34,794 nt of DNA from Oscillospiraceae bacterium (GCA_031288555.1 JAITRE010000030.1:1-34794); one strand, 5' to 3'. Positions 17,135-27,727 are shown, counted from the first letter of the stretch. A program made the numbers and translations. The notes: generated by a model not told the origin, from the letters alone.

Positions 17135-18829
17135 ATGAGTCTTTCAAAATTTGTTTCTGCTTTGATGGCGGTTAATTTAGCTTTTTCAGCTAATTTAAAT
17201 ACTTCTGCTTTTGACCCTCCGGGAGGAAATTGGTCTGCTTACACTATTCCTGAATCAGATTACGAACATCCTCCTCAAAATTTTATAAACTTTAATGGTA
17301 TAGCAAACACTATGATTGGTACAACTTTATCAGCATGTCTTTTGAACCTTACAAGAGATTTACCTCCTGTGAAAATTTTTTCACTTTTTTATAATCATGC
17401 CGTGAGGAAATGGAATTCTTATCACAATGGTTTTAGAACTCTGGATGAATTTGAAAAAATTTTTGAAAAAGAAATTAAACCTAGTTTTATAGGCCACGAT
17501 ACTACGTTGAACAATATTCGTGAATACTGTAAGACATTTCTTGAAAATGTAAAAATGTATAATCAAAAATCGAATACAGCTAATAGTCTGTATTTATGTA
17601 AGGCATGTATTTTTTGTGGACCAAGTGGAGTTGGAAAAACTAAACTTGCCAATAGTTTAGCTAAAGCTCTTTTTAAAGGTAAACATTTATATTTAAGTTG
17701 TGGGTGTGGTGGGATGGCTTCCAATCGAGAAGGAATTTTCTGTGTTGATTCAGATTCGAGTATTTTTTCTATGCCTTATACTGGACCTAGTTCACCTGAA
17801 TTTCGTTTCAGTGCTCCGCTTTGTTCTGAAATAATGCTAACTATCCCAGAGCATTTAGAGCAACAGGAAGTTGCTCTTATAGTTTTAGATGAATATGACA
17901 AAATGGGCAACAACAATGCACTTGAAAATTTTGTGAAAGCTTTATTAGACGATGGTGGAATGTTTGTAAAAATAGTTGGTCGTTCAGTTAAGATACCAAT
18001 TAAGCATGTTTTTATCATAGGAATTACTAATGGACGTAAAGAAGATTTTCTTTCACTAGAAGATATTGATTCAACTCAGTCGCAACAAAAAGATAAATTT
18101 CAAACAAAAAAATCAGAATCAGATCAGGACCAATTTGCAAATATGAGCCAAAAACAAAAAAAGAATTTTTTAAAAGGTATGAATAAAAAACAAAAAAATA
18201 ATTTTTTAAAAGGTATGAATCAAAAACAAAAAAAGAATCATAAATTCGATCAGGATGAAGAAGTTCAAGAAAATGAGTTGCAAACAGAGCCAAAATTAAA
18301 CCAAAAAAAAGAATTCTTTCAACGAAAAGACGCTGAAAGAGTAATTAAACACGATACAAGTTTTTTAAATAGAATAAGTTTGTTTTTCTTTGAAAAATTA
18401 AAACCAGATGATTACTTTAAAATCACAAAAAATTATTTTGACGAGAAAAAAAAATATTATGAAGAAGAGTATGATTGCAAGTTATCAATAGATATGAGTG
18501 TTTTAAAATATATAGCTTTTATTGCAGAAAATGCCAATAGAGGTGTTAGAGAAATAGAAGATAGAATTTTACAAATGTTTAACTCGGTTCGCCCTGTATG
18601 TGCGGCATTGGGAGGAAAAAATTTTTTTGCTCCTCATTTTATATTCTGGTGTGATAAAAAAGGAGATATTTTTTTAGACTTTAATACTAGATATGAATGC
18701 GAAAACACTAATTCTTTAGATGAGTCTGCGTTAATTTTTGAAGAATATGAAAGCATGAAGAAAGACTTATCGAAAAATAAAGAATTTAAAAAAATAGATA
18801 AAAAAGATGTTTTTGTAAATTTAAACTAA
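17135..18829 (+). CDS. Exported AAA+ ATPase of the Clp/torsin type
   Basis: A 564-residue protein that starts with an export signal: basic start, hydrophobic SALMAVNLAFSA, then NLNTSA|FDPP with likely cleavage after Ala25. The mature part has a complete AAA+ core: Walker A GPSGVGKT (162-169), Walker B LDEYDK (Asp252, Glu253), sensor 1 Asn299 (GITN), FLNRI with candidate Arg finger Arg413, and sensor 2 RGVRE (Arg472). This pattern is closest to ClpX/ClpB and torsin ATPases, which remodel proteins. A charged insert with a 12-residue repeat (337-372) lies between sensor 1 and the Arg finger. An exported ATPase needs ATP outside the cell, which a host cytosol would supply; that is inference. An in-frame TTG at 17102 would add 11 residues; the ATG with AAAAGGTG is preferred. 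Confidence 0.75.
   Translation: MSLSKFVSALMAVNLAFSANLNTSAFDPPGGNWSAYTIPESDYEHPPQNFINFNGIANTMIGTTLSACLLNLTRDLPPVKIFSLFYNHAVRKWNSYHNGFRTLDEFEKIFEKEIKPSFIGHDTTLNNIREYCKTFLENVKMYNQKSNTANSLYLCKACIFCGPSGVGKTKLANSLAKALFKGKHLYLSCGCGGMASNREGIFCVDSDSSIFSMPYTGPSSPEFRFSAPLCSEIMLTIPEHLEQQEVALIVLDEYDKMGNNNALENFVKALLDDGGMFVKIVGRSVKIPIKHVFIIGITNGRKEDFLSLEDIDSTQSQQKDKFQTKKSESDQDQFANMSQKQKKNFLKGMNKKQKNNFLKGMNQKQKKNHKFDQDEEVQENELQTEPKLNQKKEFFQRKDAERVIKHDTSFLNRISLFFFEKLKPDDYFKITKNYFDEKKKYYEEEYDCKLSIDMSVLKYIAFIAENANRGVREIEDRILQMFNSVRPVCAALGGKNFFAPHFIFWCDKKGDIFLDFNTRYECENTNSLDESALIFEEYESMKKDLSKNKEFKKIDKKDVFVNLN
18143..18250 (+). repeat. Three 36-base in-frame repeats
   Basis: Three adjacent 36-base units encode MSQKQKKNFLKG, MNKKQKNNFLKG and MNQKQKKNHKFD. 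They form a Lys/Gln/Asn-rich insert in the AAA+ protein, outside the conserved motifs and probably in a surface loop. Confidence 0.9.
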
Positions 18830-18856
18830 GAAATAAAAAATATTTAAGCGTTTTAT

Positions 18857-18904
18857 AAAACAAAGATATTTGATAGTTTTGCAGATTAGATATCTTTGTT
18901 TTTA
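18857..18904 (+). terminator. Terminator after the AAA+ gene
   Basis: A perfect 13-base inverted repeat, AAAACAAAGATAT and ATATCTTTGTTTT, with a 20-base loop and a 3' T run. The rest of the 355-base gap to 19184 contains a TATAAT box at 19078-19083 without a convincing -35 box, and no gene. Confidence 0.75.
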
Positions 18905-19184
18905 TATATTTCTGTTGATTTAAGTTTTGTTTTATTAAGCTTTAAATTTTGTATTTTATTTTAATGCAAATTAATTGTGAAATAAATAAATTTTTGAATA
19001 AAAAATTAAATTTTGAAAAAGCTATTTATTGATAGATTGAATTTTTTATAAAAGAAATTAAATTTATTAAGAATGGATATAATTTAAGTCAAAAATATTT
19101 TGAAAACATAAATTAAGTTATATAAATTTTAATTTAAGAATTTTAAAGAGAATTTATTTTTTCTAATATGAAAGAAGGTAAAAG

Positions 19185-20219
19185 ATGAATACTCTGCCTA
19201 TAACATGTGTTTGGGAAATCACCTCTAAACAAGAAAACAATCATAATTTAAGTTATTCTAAAAAAAAAATATCTGAAGAATTAACAACACAAGAAGCTTT
19301 AAATTTTATAAATATGTGTGCAGATCTTGGTGTTTTTTGGATAAATTTTTCAGGAGAAAAGCTGTTGTGTAGAAATGATATATTTACTCTTATAGAACAT
19401 TGCGAAAAAAACAATATATTCTCCAACATTATTACAAATGCTAATGAAATAGATAAAGAAAAGGCAGAGTTGTTAAAAAAATATAATGTTTCGACTATAG
19501 CAATAAGTATAAACAAATTAAACGATGAGCAGAAAAAAGAAAAATCTGATTTTTTTTTAATAAAGAATGCTTTTGAAATTTTAAAAAAATTTAATATAAA
19601 TACGGTTGCTATAACAATGGTAACAAATAATAATATTGGTTATCTTGAAAAAATAAAAAAGCTTTTAATTTCGTTAAGTGTAAGTTCTTGGCAGTTGCAA
19701 ATAGGCTTGCTTAAAGAAGAGGATTCTTCAGACCAGCTTATATCTCCAGAACAGGTTGAGACTATAATGGATTTTTGCTACGAAACTACTTCGGAAAAGA
19801 AAATACACGTTTATCCAGCTGATTGTATAGGATATTACAGTTCAAAAGAAGACAAAATAAGAAAAAAAGCTTTTGAAGAAGATGATTTTTCTTTTGAAGG
19901 ATGTGCGGCTGGAATTAAAAGTTTTGGGTTGCTTAGCAACGGAGATGTGGTTGGGTGTATTTCGTTAAGGGACAAAAGTTTTGTTGAAGGAAATATACGC
20001 GAAAAGACATTAAGAGAGATTTGGGAATCACCAAAAGCTTTTTTGTGGAGACGATCATTATTGTCAGAAAATTTTGAAGGCGTTTGCAAAAACAGTAGAA
20101 ATTCAGAGAAAAAATGTATAAATAAGTGTATAAACACTCATCTTGCGGTTGATGTATATTGCGGAAATCAATATTGCGCCCACAGTTTAAGTGCTAATTT
20201 GCATGATCAAAAAACTTAA
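19185..20219 (+). CDS. Radical-SAM/SPASM-like protein lacking the SAM cluster motif (probable pseudoenzyme)
   Basis: A 344-residue protein with the fold signature of radical SAM/SPASM peptide-modifying enzymes. The start LPITCVWEITS and the segment ADLGVFWINFSGE match that family. However, the CxxxCxxC motif expected after WEIT is replaced by KQENNHNLSYSK, so the three cysteines that bind the SAM-reducing cluster are gone. The usual GGEP motif is changed to SGEKLL. The C-terminal SPASM region keeps most of its cysteines (GCAAG, VVGC, GVC, KKC, NKC, QYC). A radical reaction is therefore unlikely; peptide binding or a scaffold role is possible. The frame is intact and GAAGG precedes the ATG, so it is not an obvious dead gene. 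mtaB follows after 43 bases. Confidence 0.75.
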   Translation: MNTLPITCVWEITSKQENNHNLSYSKKKISEELTTQEALNFINMCADLGVFWINFSGEKLLCRNDIFTLIEHCEKNNIFSNIITNANEIDKEKAELLKKYNVSTIAISINKLNDEQKKEKSDFFLIKNAFEILKKFNINTVAITMVTNNNIGYLEKIKKLLISLSVSSWQLQIGLLKEEDSSDQLISPEQVETIMDFCYETTSEKKIHVYPADCIGYYSSKEDKIRKKAFEEDDFSFEGCAAGIKSFGLLSNGDVVGCISLRDKSFVEGNIREKTLREIWESPKAFLWRRSLLSENFEGVCKNSRNSEKKCINKCINTHLAVDVYCGNQYCAHSLSANLHDQKT

Positions 20220-20262
20220 AAAGATTTACATGCAATAAGGTTGGTTGTATAATTTAAATGTT

Positions 20263-21579
20263 ATGAATATTTTTGCTTTAACTTTTGGTTGCAAGGTGAA
20301 TCAATATGAATCTTATGCTATGCTTGAACTTTTAAGCAGTTCTGGATTCAATGTTGTTAAAAATATGAGTAAAGCCGACATTATAATTATTAATTCTTGC
20401 ACTGTAACTTCAAAAAGTGATCAAAAGCTTCGTCAAACTGTTAATAGAATAAGAAGAGAAAATAAAAATGTTATAATTGTTCTGGTCGGATGCATGCCTC
20501 AAGCGTTTCCTGAAACTTCAAAAAGCATTTTGGGTTTGGATATAATACTTGGGAATTGTGAAAGAAAATATATTAAAACAGCTATATGTAAATTTTTGGT
20601 TGAAAGAAAGAAATTTTTTAAAGTAGATGAGCATTCAAAATTTAGTCAATTTGAAAATATTAGTGTTAGCAATTTTCAAACAAAGACGAGAGCCTTTTTA
20701 AAAATAGAAGATGGTTGTAACCAGTTTTGTTCATATTGTATAATTCCATTTGCTAGAGGAAGAGTTCGTTCTAGAAGTATTAAAGACATTGTTCTGCAGA
20801 CCAAAAATTTAGCTCTTAAAGGTTATAAAGAAATAATTATCGTTGGAATAAATTTGTCGGCTTATGGCAAGGATTTTAATTTAAATTTGTCAGACGCTAT
20901 TGAGGCTGTTTGTTCAGTTGAAGGCGTTGAACGAGTGAGACTTGGTTCTTTAGAGCCAAAGATTATTACGGATAGTTTTTTAAAGAAAATTTCTAATCAA
21001 TTAAAAGTTTGCCCTCAGTTTCATCTTTCTTTGCAAAGCGGTTGCAATAAAACTTTAAAATCTATGAATAGGAATTATACAACTTTAGAGTATGAAAATA
21101 TTGTTAAAAATCTTAGAAGTGCTTACGACAATCCGGCAATTACAACTGACTTACTAGTAGGATTTCCTGGGGAAAGCGACGAAGATTTTAATGAAACAAA
21201 AGAGTTCGTTGAAAAAATAAAATTTTCAAAAGCTCATATTTTTAAATATTCAAAAAGACCTAAAACTAAATCGTATGAATTAAAAGATAATGTTGATCCT
21301 TATATTAAAAACAAAAGAAGTAAAGAAATTTTTAACATTGTTAGAAGAACTTCGAAAGAATTTGTAAGCTCTCAAATAGAAAAAAAAGATAGCGTGCTTT
21401 TTGAGTCTATTTTTAAAGACGGTTTTTCAGAAGGGTATTCATCTAAATTTGTTAAAGTTCGAGTGTTTTCTAAGAGTTTACTTTGTGGAAAAATTTTAAA
21501 TGTTGTTTTAAAAGATTTTAAAGAAGAGAAAAATTCTTATGTTTTTTATGCAGAAGTTTTTGACGATAAATGCGGTTAA
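20263..21579 (+). CDS. mtaB: tRNA threonylcarbamoyladenosine methylthiotransferase MtaB
   Basis: A 438-residue radical SAM enzyme that converts t6A37 to ms2t6A37 in tRNAs reading ANN codons. It has the N-terminal UPF0004 domain with cluster cysteines (TFGCKVNQYES, SCTVTSKSD, GCMPQ) and an intact radical SAM motif, DGCNQFCSYCIIPFARG. A short C-terminal TRAM-like part follows. The ATG at 20263 gives the family N-terminus but has no clear binding site. An in-frame TTG at 20245, with AAGG close by, would add six residues. It may be transcribed with the radical-SAM-like gene upstream. Confidence 0.93.
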   Translation: MNIFALTFGCKVNQYESYAMLELLSSSGFNVVKNMSKADIIIINSCTVTSKSDQKLRQTVNRIRRENKNVIIVLVGCMPQAFPETSKSILGLDIILGNCERKYIKTAICKFLVERKKFFKVDEHSKFSQFENISVSNFQTKTRAFLKIEDGCNQFCSYCIIPFARGRVRSRSIKDIVLQTKNLALKGYKEIIIVGINLSAYGKDFNLNLSDAIEAVCSVEGVERVRLGSLEPKIITDSFLKKISNQLKVCPQFHLSLQSGCNKTLKSMNRNYTTLEYENIVKNLRSAYDNPAITTDLLVGFPGESDEDFNETKEFVEKIKFSKAHIFKYSKRPKTKSYELKDNVDPYIKNKRSKEIFNIVRRTSKEFVSSQIEKKDSVLFESIFKDGFSEGYSSKFVKVRVFSKSLLCGKILNVVLKDFKEEKNSYVFYAEVFDDKCG

Positions 21580-21635
21580 TTTATTTTAAAATAACATTTT
21601 GTCTTATAAGTTTGAAAATTTTAAGATGTTCTGCA

Positions 21636-23354
21636 TTAATCATGTAGATAATTATTTATTTCTTTGCTAATGTTTTCTGTAAAATTTTCTAGAGAGATTT
21701 TAACTTGTTTTTTTGTATCTCTGGATTTAACAACAATTAAATTTTCTTCCAACTCTTTTTCTCCAATAATTACAGCATAAGGAACTTTTTTAAAAATCCA
21801 ATCTCTAATTTTTTTTCCAAAAGTATTATTAGTCTTATCTATTTCAACTCTAATGCCTTTGCTTTTAAGTTTTTCTACGACATTAGTGGCATAATCAATT
21901 TGATCTTCTGAAATAGTTAAAACAGAAACTTGAGTTGGAGATAACCAGACGGGAAAATTTCCAAAAGTATGTTCCGTCAATATTCCAATAAATCGCTCTA
22001 TGCTTCCAAAAACAACGCGATGCACTACGCATGGTTGGTGTTTTTTGCCATCTTTTCCTACATAACTTAAATTAAAACGTTTAGGCATTTGAAAATCTAA
22101 CTGAATTGTGCCACATTGCCAAGTTCTTTTTAGACAATCTTCTAAATGAAAGTCTATTTTAGGGCCATAAAAAGCACCGTCGCCTTCATTTATAGTAAAA
22201 TCCATATTTTTTTCTTTCAAAGCTTCTTTTAAAGTATTAATAGCTCTTTCCCAATCTTCATCGCTTCCCATTGAGTCTTTGGGTTTTGTGGAAATTTCGA
22301 TATAATATTTAAAGCCTATATTTTTATAAATTTTATCAATAATATTGACTATGTTTATTATTTCTTTTTTAACTTGATCTTCACACATGAAAATATGGGC
22401 GTCATCTTGTGTAAAACAACGAACCCTCATCAAACCATGTAAATTTCCAGAATTTTCATGTCTATGAACTAAACCCAACTCAGCATATCTTAAAGGAAAC
22501 TCTTTATACGAATGAGGTTTGTGCTTATAAACAAGCATGGCACCGGGGCAGTTCATCGGTTTAATAGCAAAATTCTGCTTGTCTATTTTTGTTATATACA
22601 TATTATCTTTGTAATGTTGAAAATGACCTGAATTGTGCCATAAATCTTCATTTAATATGATTGGAGTGCTAATTTCTTTATAGCCTGCTTCTATATGCAT
22701 TTTCCGCCAAAATTCTTCAAGCTTCCTTCTTAAAATTATACCATTTGGCAAAAAAAATGGAAAACCAATTCCTTCATTTGTAAACAAAAAAAGTTCAAGC
22801 TCTTTACCTATTTTTCTATGATCCCTTTTTTTAGATTCTTCTAAAAAACTTAAATAATGCTTCAAATCTTTTTCTTCTTCAAAAACAGTGCCATAAATTC
22901 TTTGCAACATTTTATTTTCTTCATTTCCACGCCAGTATGCGCCAGCAACAGACAATATTTTAAAGGCTTTTGGGTTAACATCGCCAGTGTTAGAGCAATG
23001 AGGGCCTTTACACAACTCAACGTATTCTCCTTGTTTGTAAAAAGAAACTTTTGAGTCTTTTATGTCTTCAATTAACAAAACTTTGTAGTCTTGTTTTTTA
23101 TTTTTCATAAATTTTAATGCTTCGTTTTTCGTTAGTTCAGATTTTACTATTGGTAATTTTTCTTTTATAATTTTTTTCATTTCTTTTTCAATTTTTGGAA
23201 AATCGCTCTTACTTAATTTATATTCCATATCAACATCATAGTAAAATCCACTCTTAATAGCTGGGCCAATTGCTAGTTTAATTTTTGGAAATAGTCTAAC
23301 AAGTGCTTGCGATAAAATATGGGAAGTAGTATGTCGCAAAACCTCTAATTCCAT
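21636..23354 (-). CDS. thrS: Threonyl-tRNA synthetase without the N-terminal TGS domain
   Basis: A 572-residue class II synthetase that charges tRNA-Thr. The protein begins directly at the editing domain (HTTSHILSQAL, the HxxxH motif) and lacks the ~60-residue TGS domain that starts most ThrS proteins of about 640 residues. The core motifs are present: NCPGAMLVYK, RYAELGLVHRHENSG, and the C-terminal anticodon-binding domain. AAGGAG stands five bases before the ATG, so the short start looks real. No TGS remnant is seen upstream. No T-box leader sequence is visible in the 365-base gap before the gene, which is unusual for a clostridial thrS. Confidence 0.95.
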   Translation of the reverse strand: MELEVLRHTTSHILSQALVRLFPKIKLAIGPAIKSGFYYDVDMEYKLSKSDFPKIEKEMKKIIKEKLPIVKSELTKNEALKFMKNKKQDYKVLLIEDIKDSKVSFYKQGEYVELCKGPHCSNTGDVNPKAFKILSVAGAYWRGNEENKMLQRIYGTVFEEEKDLKHYLSFLEESKKRDHRKIGKELELFLFTNEGIGFPFFLPNGIILRRKLEEFWRKMHIEAGYKEISTPIILNEDLWHNSGHFQHYKDNMYITKIDKQNFAIKPMNCPGAMLVYKHKPHSYKEFPLRYAELGLVHRHENSGNLHGLMRVRCFTQDDAHIFMCEDQVKKEIINIVNIIDKIYKNIGFKYYIEISTKPKDSMGSDEDWERAINTLKEALKEKNMDFTINEGDGAFYGPKIDFHLEDCLKRTWQCGTIQLDFQMPKRFNLSYVGKDGKKHQPCVVHRVVFGSIERFIGILTEHTFGNFPVWLSPTQVSVLTISEDQIDYATNVVEKLKSKGIRVEIDKTNNTFGKKIRDWIFKKVPYAVIIGEKELEENLIVVKSRDTKKQVKISLENFTENISKEINNYLHD

Positions 23355-23615
23355 TTTAACTCCTTAAAGTAGCTGCTAAAAAAATTGTAAAAATAATTTT
23401 AAAATTTTTTAACAGTTTTGATATTTTACTATAGTTATTGTAACATATTTGTTTTTGCAAATAAAATTTTATTTTTAGTTTATTTTATTTTTAAATTTTG
23501 CAATTGTTTAATAAAAGCTTATTAATTTTGCAAAAGTGTTTACTAAAATTAAAAATTTTTAAGTTGATTTTGTGTTTTAAAAACTAGAAATGATGATTAA
23601 AAGTTTTAATAAAAC

Positions 23616-23644
23616 TTGACATATGTGTTTTTTATATATAAAAT
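23616..23644 (+). promoter_or_regulatory. Promoter of the tRNA-CAU gene
   Basis: TTGACA (23616-23621), 17 bases, TAAAAT (23639-23644). It lies about 75 bases before the tRNA. It has the same boxes and spacing as the promoter before the initiator tRNA. Confidence 0.75.
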
Positions 23645-23719
23645 TTAAGTAAAGATTTTTAAAGATTTAATTAATAAATGTAATGTAAAAATCAATTTAG
23701 CTTAAGTGCAGAGTTTTGT

Positions 23720-23796
23720 GGGCCATTAGCTCAGTTGGTTAGAGCAACCGGCTCATAACCGGTCGGTCCTAGGTTCGAGTCCTAGATGGCCCACCA
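23720..23796 (+). tRNA. tRNA with CAU anticodon, probably tRNA-Ile2 (lysidine) rather than elongator Met
   Basis: A 77-base cloverleaf with a GGGCCAT / ATGGCCC acceptor stem, anticodon CAT and encoded CCA. It lacks the initiator marks. C4-G69 and C5-G68 in the acceptor stem match known TilS recognition pairs in tRNA-Ile2, while E. coli elongator tRNA-Met has other bases there. That favours Ile2, but the call is not certain. Confidence 0.93.
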
Positions 23797-23876
23797 CTGT
23801 TGTTGTTTTTACATAGAATAGTTTGCTGATGTTTAGTAAATTGTCAATGTTTTAAAAAGGAGCATGAATTTTTAAG

Positions 23877-24866
23877 ATGAAGAAAACTCGACGTAGCAGA
23901 AAAAAATTTTTTGTTGCAGTGTTTTTTTGCTTAGTTGTTTTTTTTATAGTTTTATATTTTTGTATTGGATTTTATTTTTACAACTATGCAATAGCGAAAA
24001 ATGAAAAAAATTTTATGAAAAATAATTCTAAACTTCCCAGTAATGATTCTTCTAACGCTGTAACGGTTTTTTCTAGCAATGAAGATTGGACTAGAAATGT
24101 TAAAAAAAGTTCTGAAGAAATAAAATCGTTTGATGGGTTAAAGTTATCTGCTACTTCTTTCAAACAATTAGATGAAAGCTGTAATAAATGGATAATTGTT
24201 GTTCATGGTTATGCGAGTAATCAAGTTCGATTGTACGACAGAGCTCAAGCGTTTTTTAAAAAGGGTTTTAATGTTTTATGTGTTGATTGCAGAGGGTGTG
24301 GAGATAGTGAAGGCGATTATATGGGAATGGGATGGATCGATCGCTTAGATGTTATAGATTGGGCAAAGAAAATATCTTGCGATTACAAAGATTCTAAAAT
24401 AGCGCTGTACGGTTGTTCTATGGGTGGGTCAGCTGTTATGATGGCAGCGGGAGAAACAGACTTATTGCCCAAGAATGTTTTGTGTGTTATTGAGGACTGT
24501 GGTTATACTTCTGTTTGGGATATTTTTTCTTTTCAACTAAAAGAACAGTTTAATTTACCTTCTTTTATTTTTTTAGACTCTTTAAATACTGTTACTAAAT
24601 TTCGAATAAATCTTGATATAAAAGAAGCATCTAGCGTTAATCAATTAAAAAAGTCTAAATTACCTATTTTTTTTATACATGGGGATGCCGATCTATTTGT
24701 TCCTTTCAAACAAATAGATGAATTATTAAAAGCTTCCGAGCATTTACAAAAAGAAGTGTATATAGTAAAAGGAGCTTCTCACAATAATTCCTTTGACAGT
24801 AATCCTTCAAATTATATGAACAAAGTTTTAAGTTTTTTAGAGAAACATTTTAATTTACAAAATTGA
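23877..24866 (+). CDS. Membrane-anchored alpha/beta hydrolase
   Basis: A 329-residue protein with a basic start (MKKTRRSRKKFF) and one membrane helix at about residues 12-36, likely leaving the enzyme outside the membrane. The hydrolase domain shows VVHGYASNQ (oxyanion region), the nucleophile elbow GCSMGGS, an acid in HGDADLFVPF and the His in KGASHNN. These form a complete Ser-Asp-His triad. This group is commonly annotated as a Bem46-like or general hydrolase; the substrate is unknown. AAGGAG lies about 14 bases before the ATG, a long distance. A nested inverted repeat follows the stop. Confidence 0.85.
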   Translation: MKKTRRSRKKFFVAVFFCLVVFFIVLYFCIGFYFYNYAIAKNEKNFMKNNSKLPSNDSSNAVTVFSSNEDWTRNVKKSSEEIKSFDGLKLSATSFKQLDESCNKWIIVVHGYASNQVRLYDRAQAFFKKGFNVLCVDCRGCGDSEGDYMGMGWIDRLDVIDWAKKISCDYKDSKIALYGCSMGGSAVMMAAGETDLLPKNVLCVIEDCGYTSVWDIFSFQLKEQFNLPSFIFLDSLNTVTKFRINLDIKEASSVNQLKKSKLPIFFIHGDADLFVPFKQIDELLKASEHLQKEVYIVKGASHNNSFDSNPSNYMNKVLSFLEKHFNLQN

Positions 24867-24878
24867 GTTTAATTAACT

Positions 24879-24949
24879 CGAACATTAGGTATTTTAAATT
24901 TGACATAGAATGGAGTTTTATTTTAAAATATGACTGCGACTAATGTTCG
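24879..24949 (+). terminator. Candidate terminator with nested inverted repeats
   Basis: CGAACATTAG (24879-24888) pairs perfectly with CTAATGTTCG (24940-24949). An inner pair, TATTTTAAA and TTTAAAATA, lies between them. It is 13 bases after the hydrolase stop and is followed by a T-rich stretch. It could also be a leader structure for obg. Confidence 0.45.
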
Positions 24950-25013
24950 CTGATTTTTGTTTTACTCTACTTTAATTTTGTGTTTTTGTAATTTTTCTGG
25001 TGATTAGTTTTAA

Positions 25014-26402
<1,389 letters not shown>

Positions 26403-26771
26403 AATTTTGTTTTTTACAAAAATCTTTTAGCAATATTAGCTTTCTATATTTTAATTTATTTTTAAATGGATTTTTCCAACTAAATTTTGGTTGTTTACAA
26501 AATTTATGAAAAAATTTTAAATGTAAATTAATAAATTTTATTTTTTAACAAGAGTTACTTTGTTTTTTAAAAATAGTTATTTTTGATACGACTAATTTTT
26601 TTGATGTTTTTTGTTTAATAGCAAATATTTAATCTATAGTATATGGTATAAATAAAGGTTAATTTTTAAATTTAAAATTTTAGATTAGCTATTTTTTATT
26701 TTAAATAAAAATTAGCTAGTTTTATTTTTTTATTAAATAACAAATTAATAAAAAGTATCGAAGGAGAGATC
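26403..26771. other. Intergenic region upstream of the yitT-type gene
   Basis: About 370 A+T-rich bases without a gene. GAAGGAGAG just before 26772 is the ribosome binding site of the next gene. TATA-like boxes occur near 26637-26652 without a clear -35 box. Confidence 0.4.
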
Positions 26772-27689
26772 ATGTTTTTAAATAGGAAAACCAGCAAAAT
26801 AAATGAAATTCTTATAGATACTGTGTTTTTTGTTTTCGCTAATATTCTTTTTGCCGCTTCTGTAAATATTTTTACTGCGCCTAATGATTTGGCTCCGGGA
26901 GGATTACTTGGTATAGCAACTATGCTTTATAGTACTTTTGGTTTTCCTATAGGTTTTACCACTCTTTTAATGAATGTGCCTCTTTTTATTTGGGCTTATA
27001 AAAAAGCTGGATATACTTTTTTTGCTAAAAGCGTTGTACCTACATTATTAGGAAATTTACTTTTAGAAATTACAAAACCTATTATTGTTAATTGTGCTCT
27101 TGAATACAAAGGAGATCCGTTAATAATTTCAATATCTGCCGGCTTAATTAGTGGAGCCGGGTTTGCGCTTATTTTTATGCGTGGAGGCACTAGCGGTGGT
27201 GTAGATATCATTGCGAGTCTGCTTTCTGCTTCAAATTCACATATTTCTGTAGGAAAATTTTTGTTATTAATAGACGCTATAATATTAATTATTTCAGTGT
27301 TCGTTTACAATATAGAAAAAGCATTTTATGCAGCTGTTTGTGTTTTTGTAACAACTAAAGTTATTGACGCAATTATGTACGGTGTTGATGTTGGAAACGG
27401 AAAAATAATGTTTATTATTTCTAAGCAAAATAAAGAAATCGCTCAAAGCATAATAAAAGATCTTGCAAGAGGTGTAACTGAATTAAAATCAAGAGGAAGT
27501 TACACAGGCCAAGAAGGTGAAATTTTGCTTTGTGCTATAAGAAGATATGAAATTTACAAACTTTACAAACTTGTTCATGATATCGATCAAAACGCTTTTA
27601 TGATTGTAACAGAAGCAAGAGAAATAACTGGTGAAGGCTTTAAATTACTGTCTTCTTCTATCGATAATAGCAATAAAAAAGAAGATTAG
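26772..27689 (+). CDS. YitT family membrane protein (DUF161/DUF2179)
   Basis: A 305-residue protein with five or six membrane helices followed by a soluble C-terminal DUF2179 domain. Family marks include FTAPNDLAPGGLLGIATML, the GGTSGGVDIIAS segment and the ferredoxin-like end with TELKSRGSYTG. The role of YitT proteins is unknown; a transport function has been suggested. The ATG has GGAGAG close upstream. It converges on the minus-strand exported-protein gene, with a shared terminator between. Confidence 0.9.
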   Translation: MFLNRKTSKINEILIDTVFFVFANILFAASVNIFTAPNDLAPGGLLGIATMLYSTFGFPIGFTTLLMNVPLFIWAYKKAGYTFFAKSVVPTLLGNLLLEITKPIIVNCALEYKGDPLIISISAGLISGAGFALIFMRGGTSGGVDIIASLLSASNSHISVGKFLLLIDAIILIISVFVYNIEKAFYAAVCVFVTTKVIDAIMYGVDVGNGKIMFIISKQNKEIAQSIIKDLARGVTELKSRGSYTGQEGEILLCAIRRYEIYKLYKLVHDIDQNAFMIVTEAREITGEGFKLLSSSIDNSNKKED

Positions 27690-27727
27690 ACTTTTTGCTC
27701 TTTGTTAACTTTAATTTTTGAAAATTA

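Noticed and set aside
18143..18250. CRISPR-like repeat cluster
   Set aside because: The 36-base units are directly adjacent with no spacers, and they keep the reading frame of the AAA+ protein.
23355..23719. T-box riboswitch upstream of thrS
   Set aside because: The conserved T-box sequence and antiterminator stem were looked for on the minus strand and not found.
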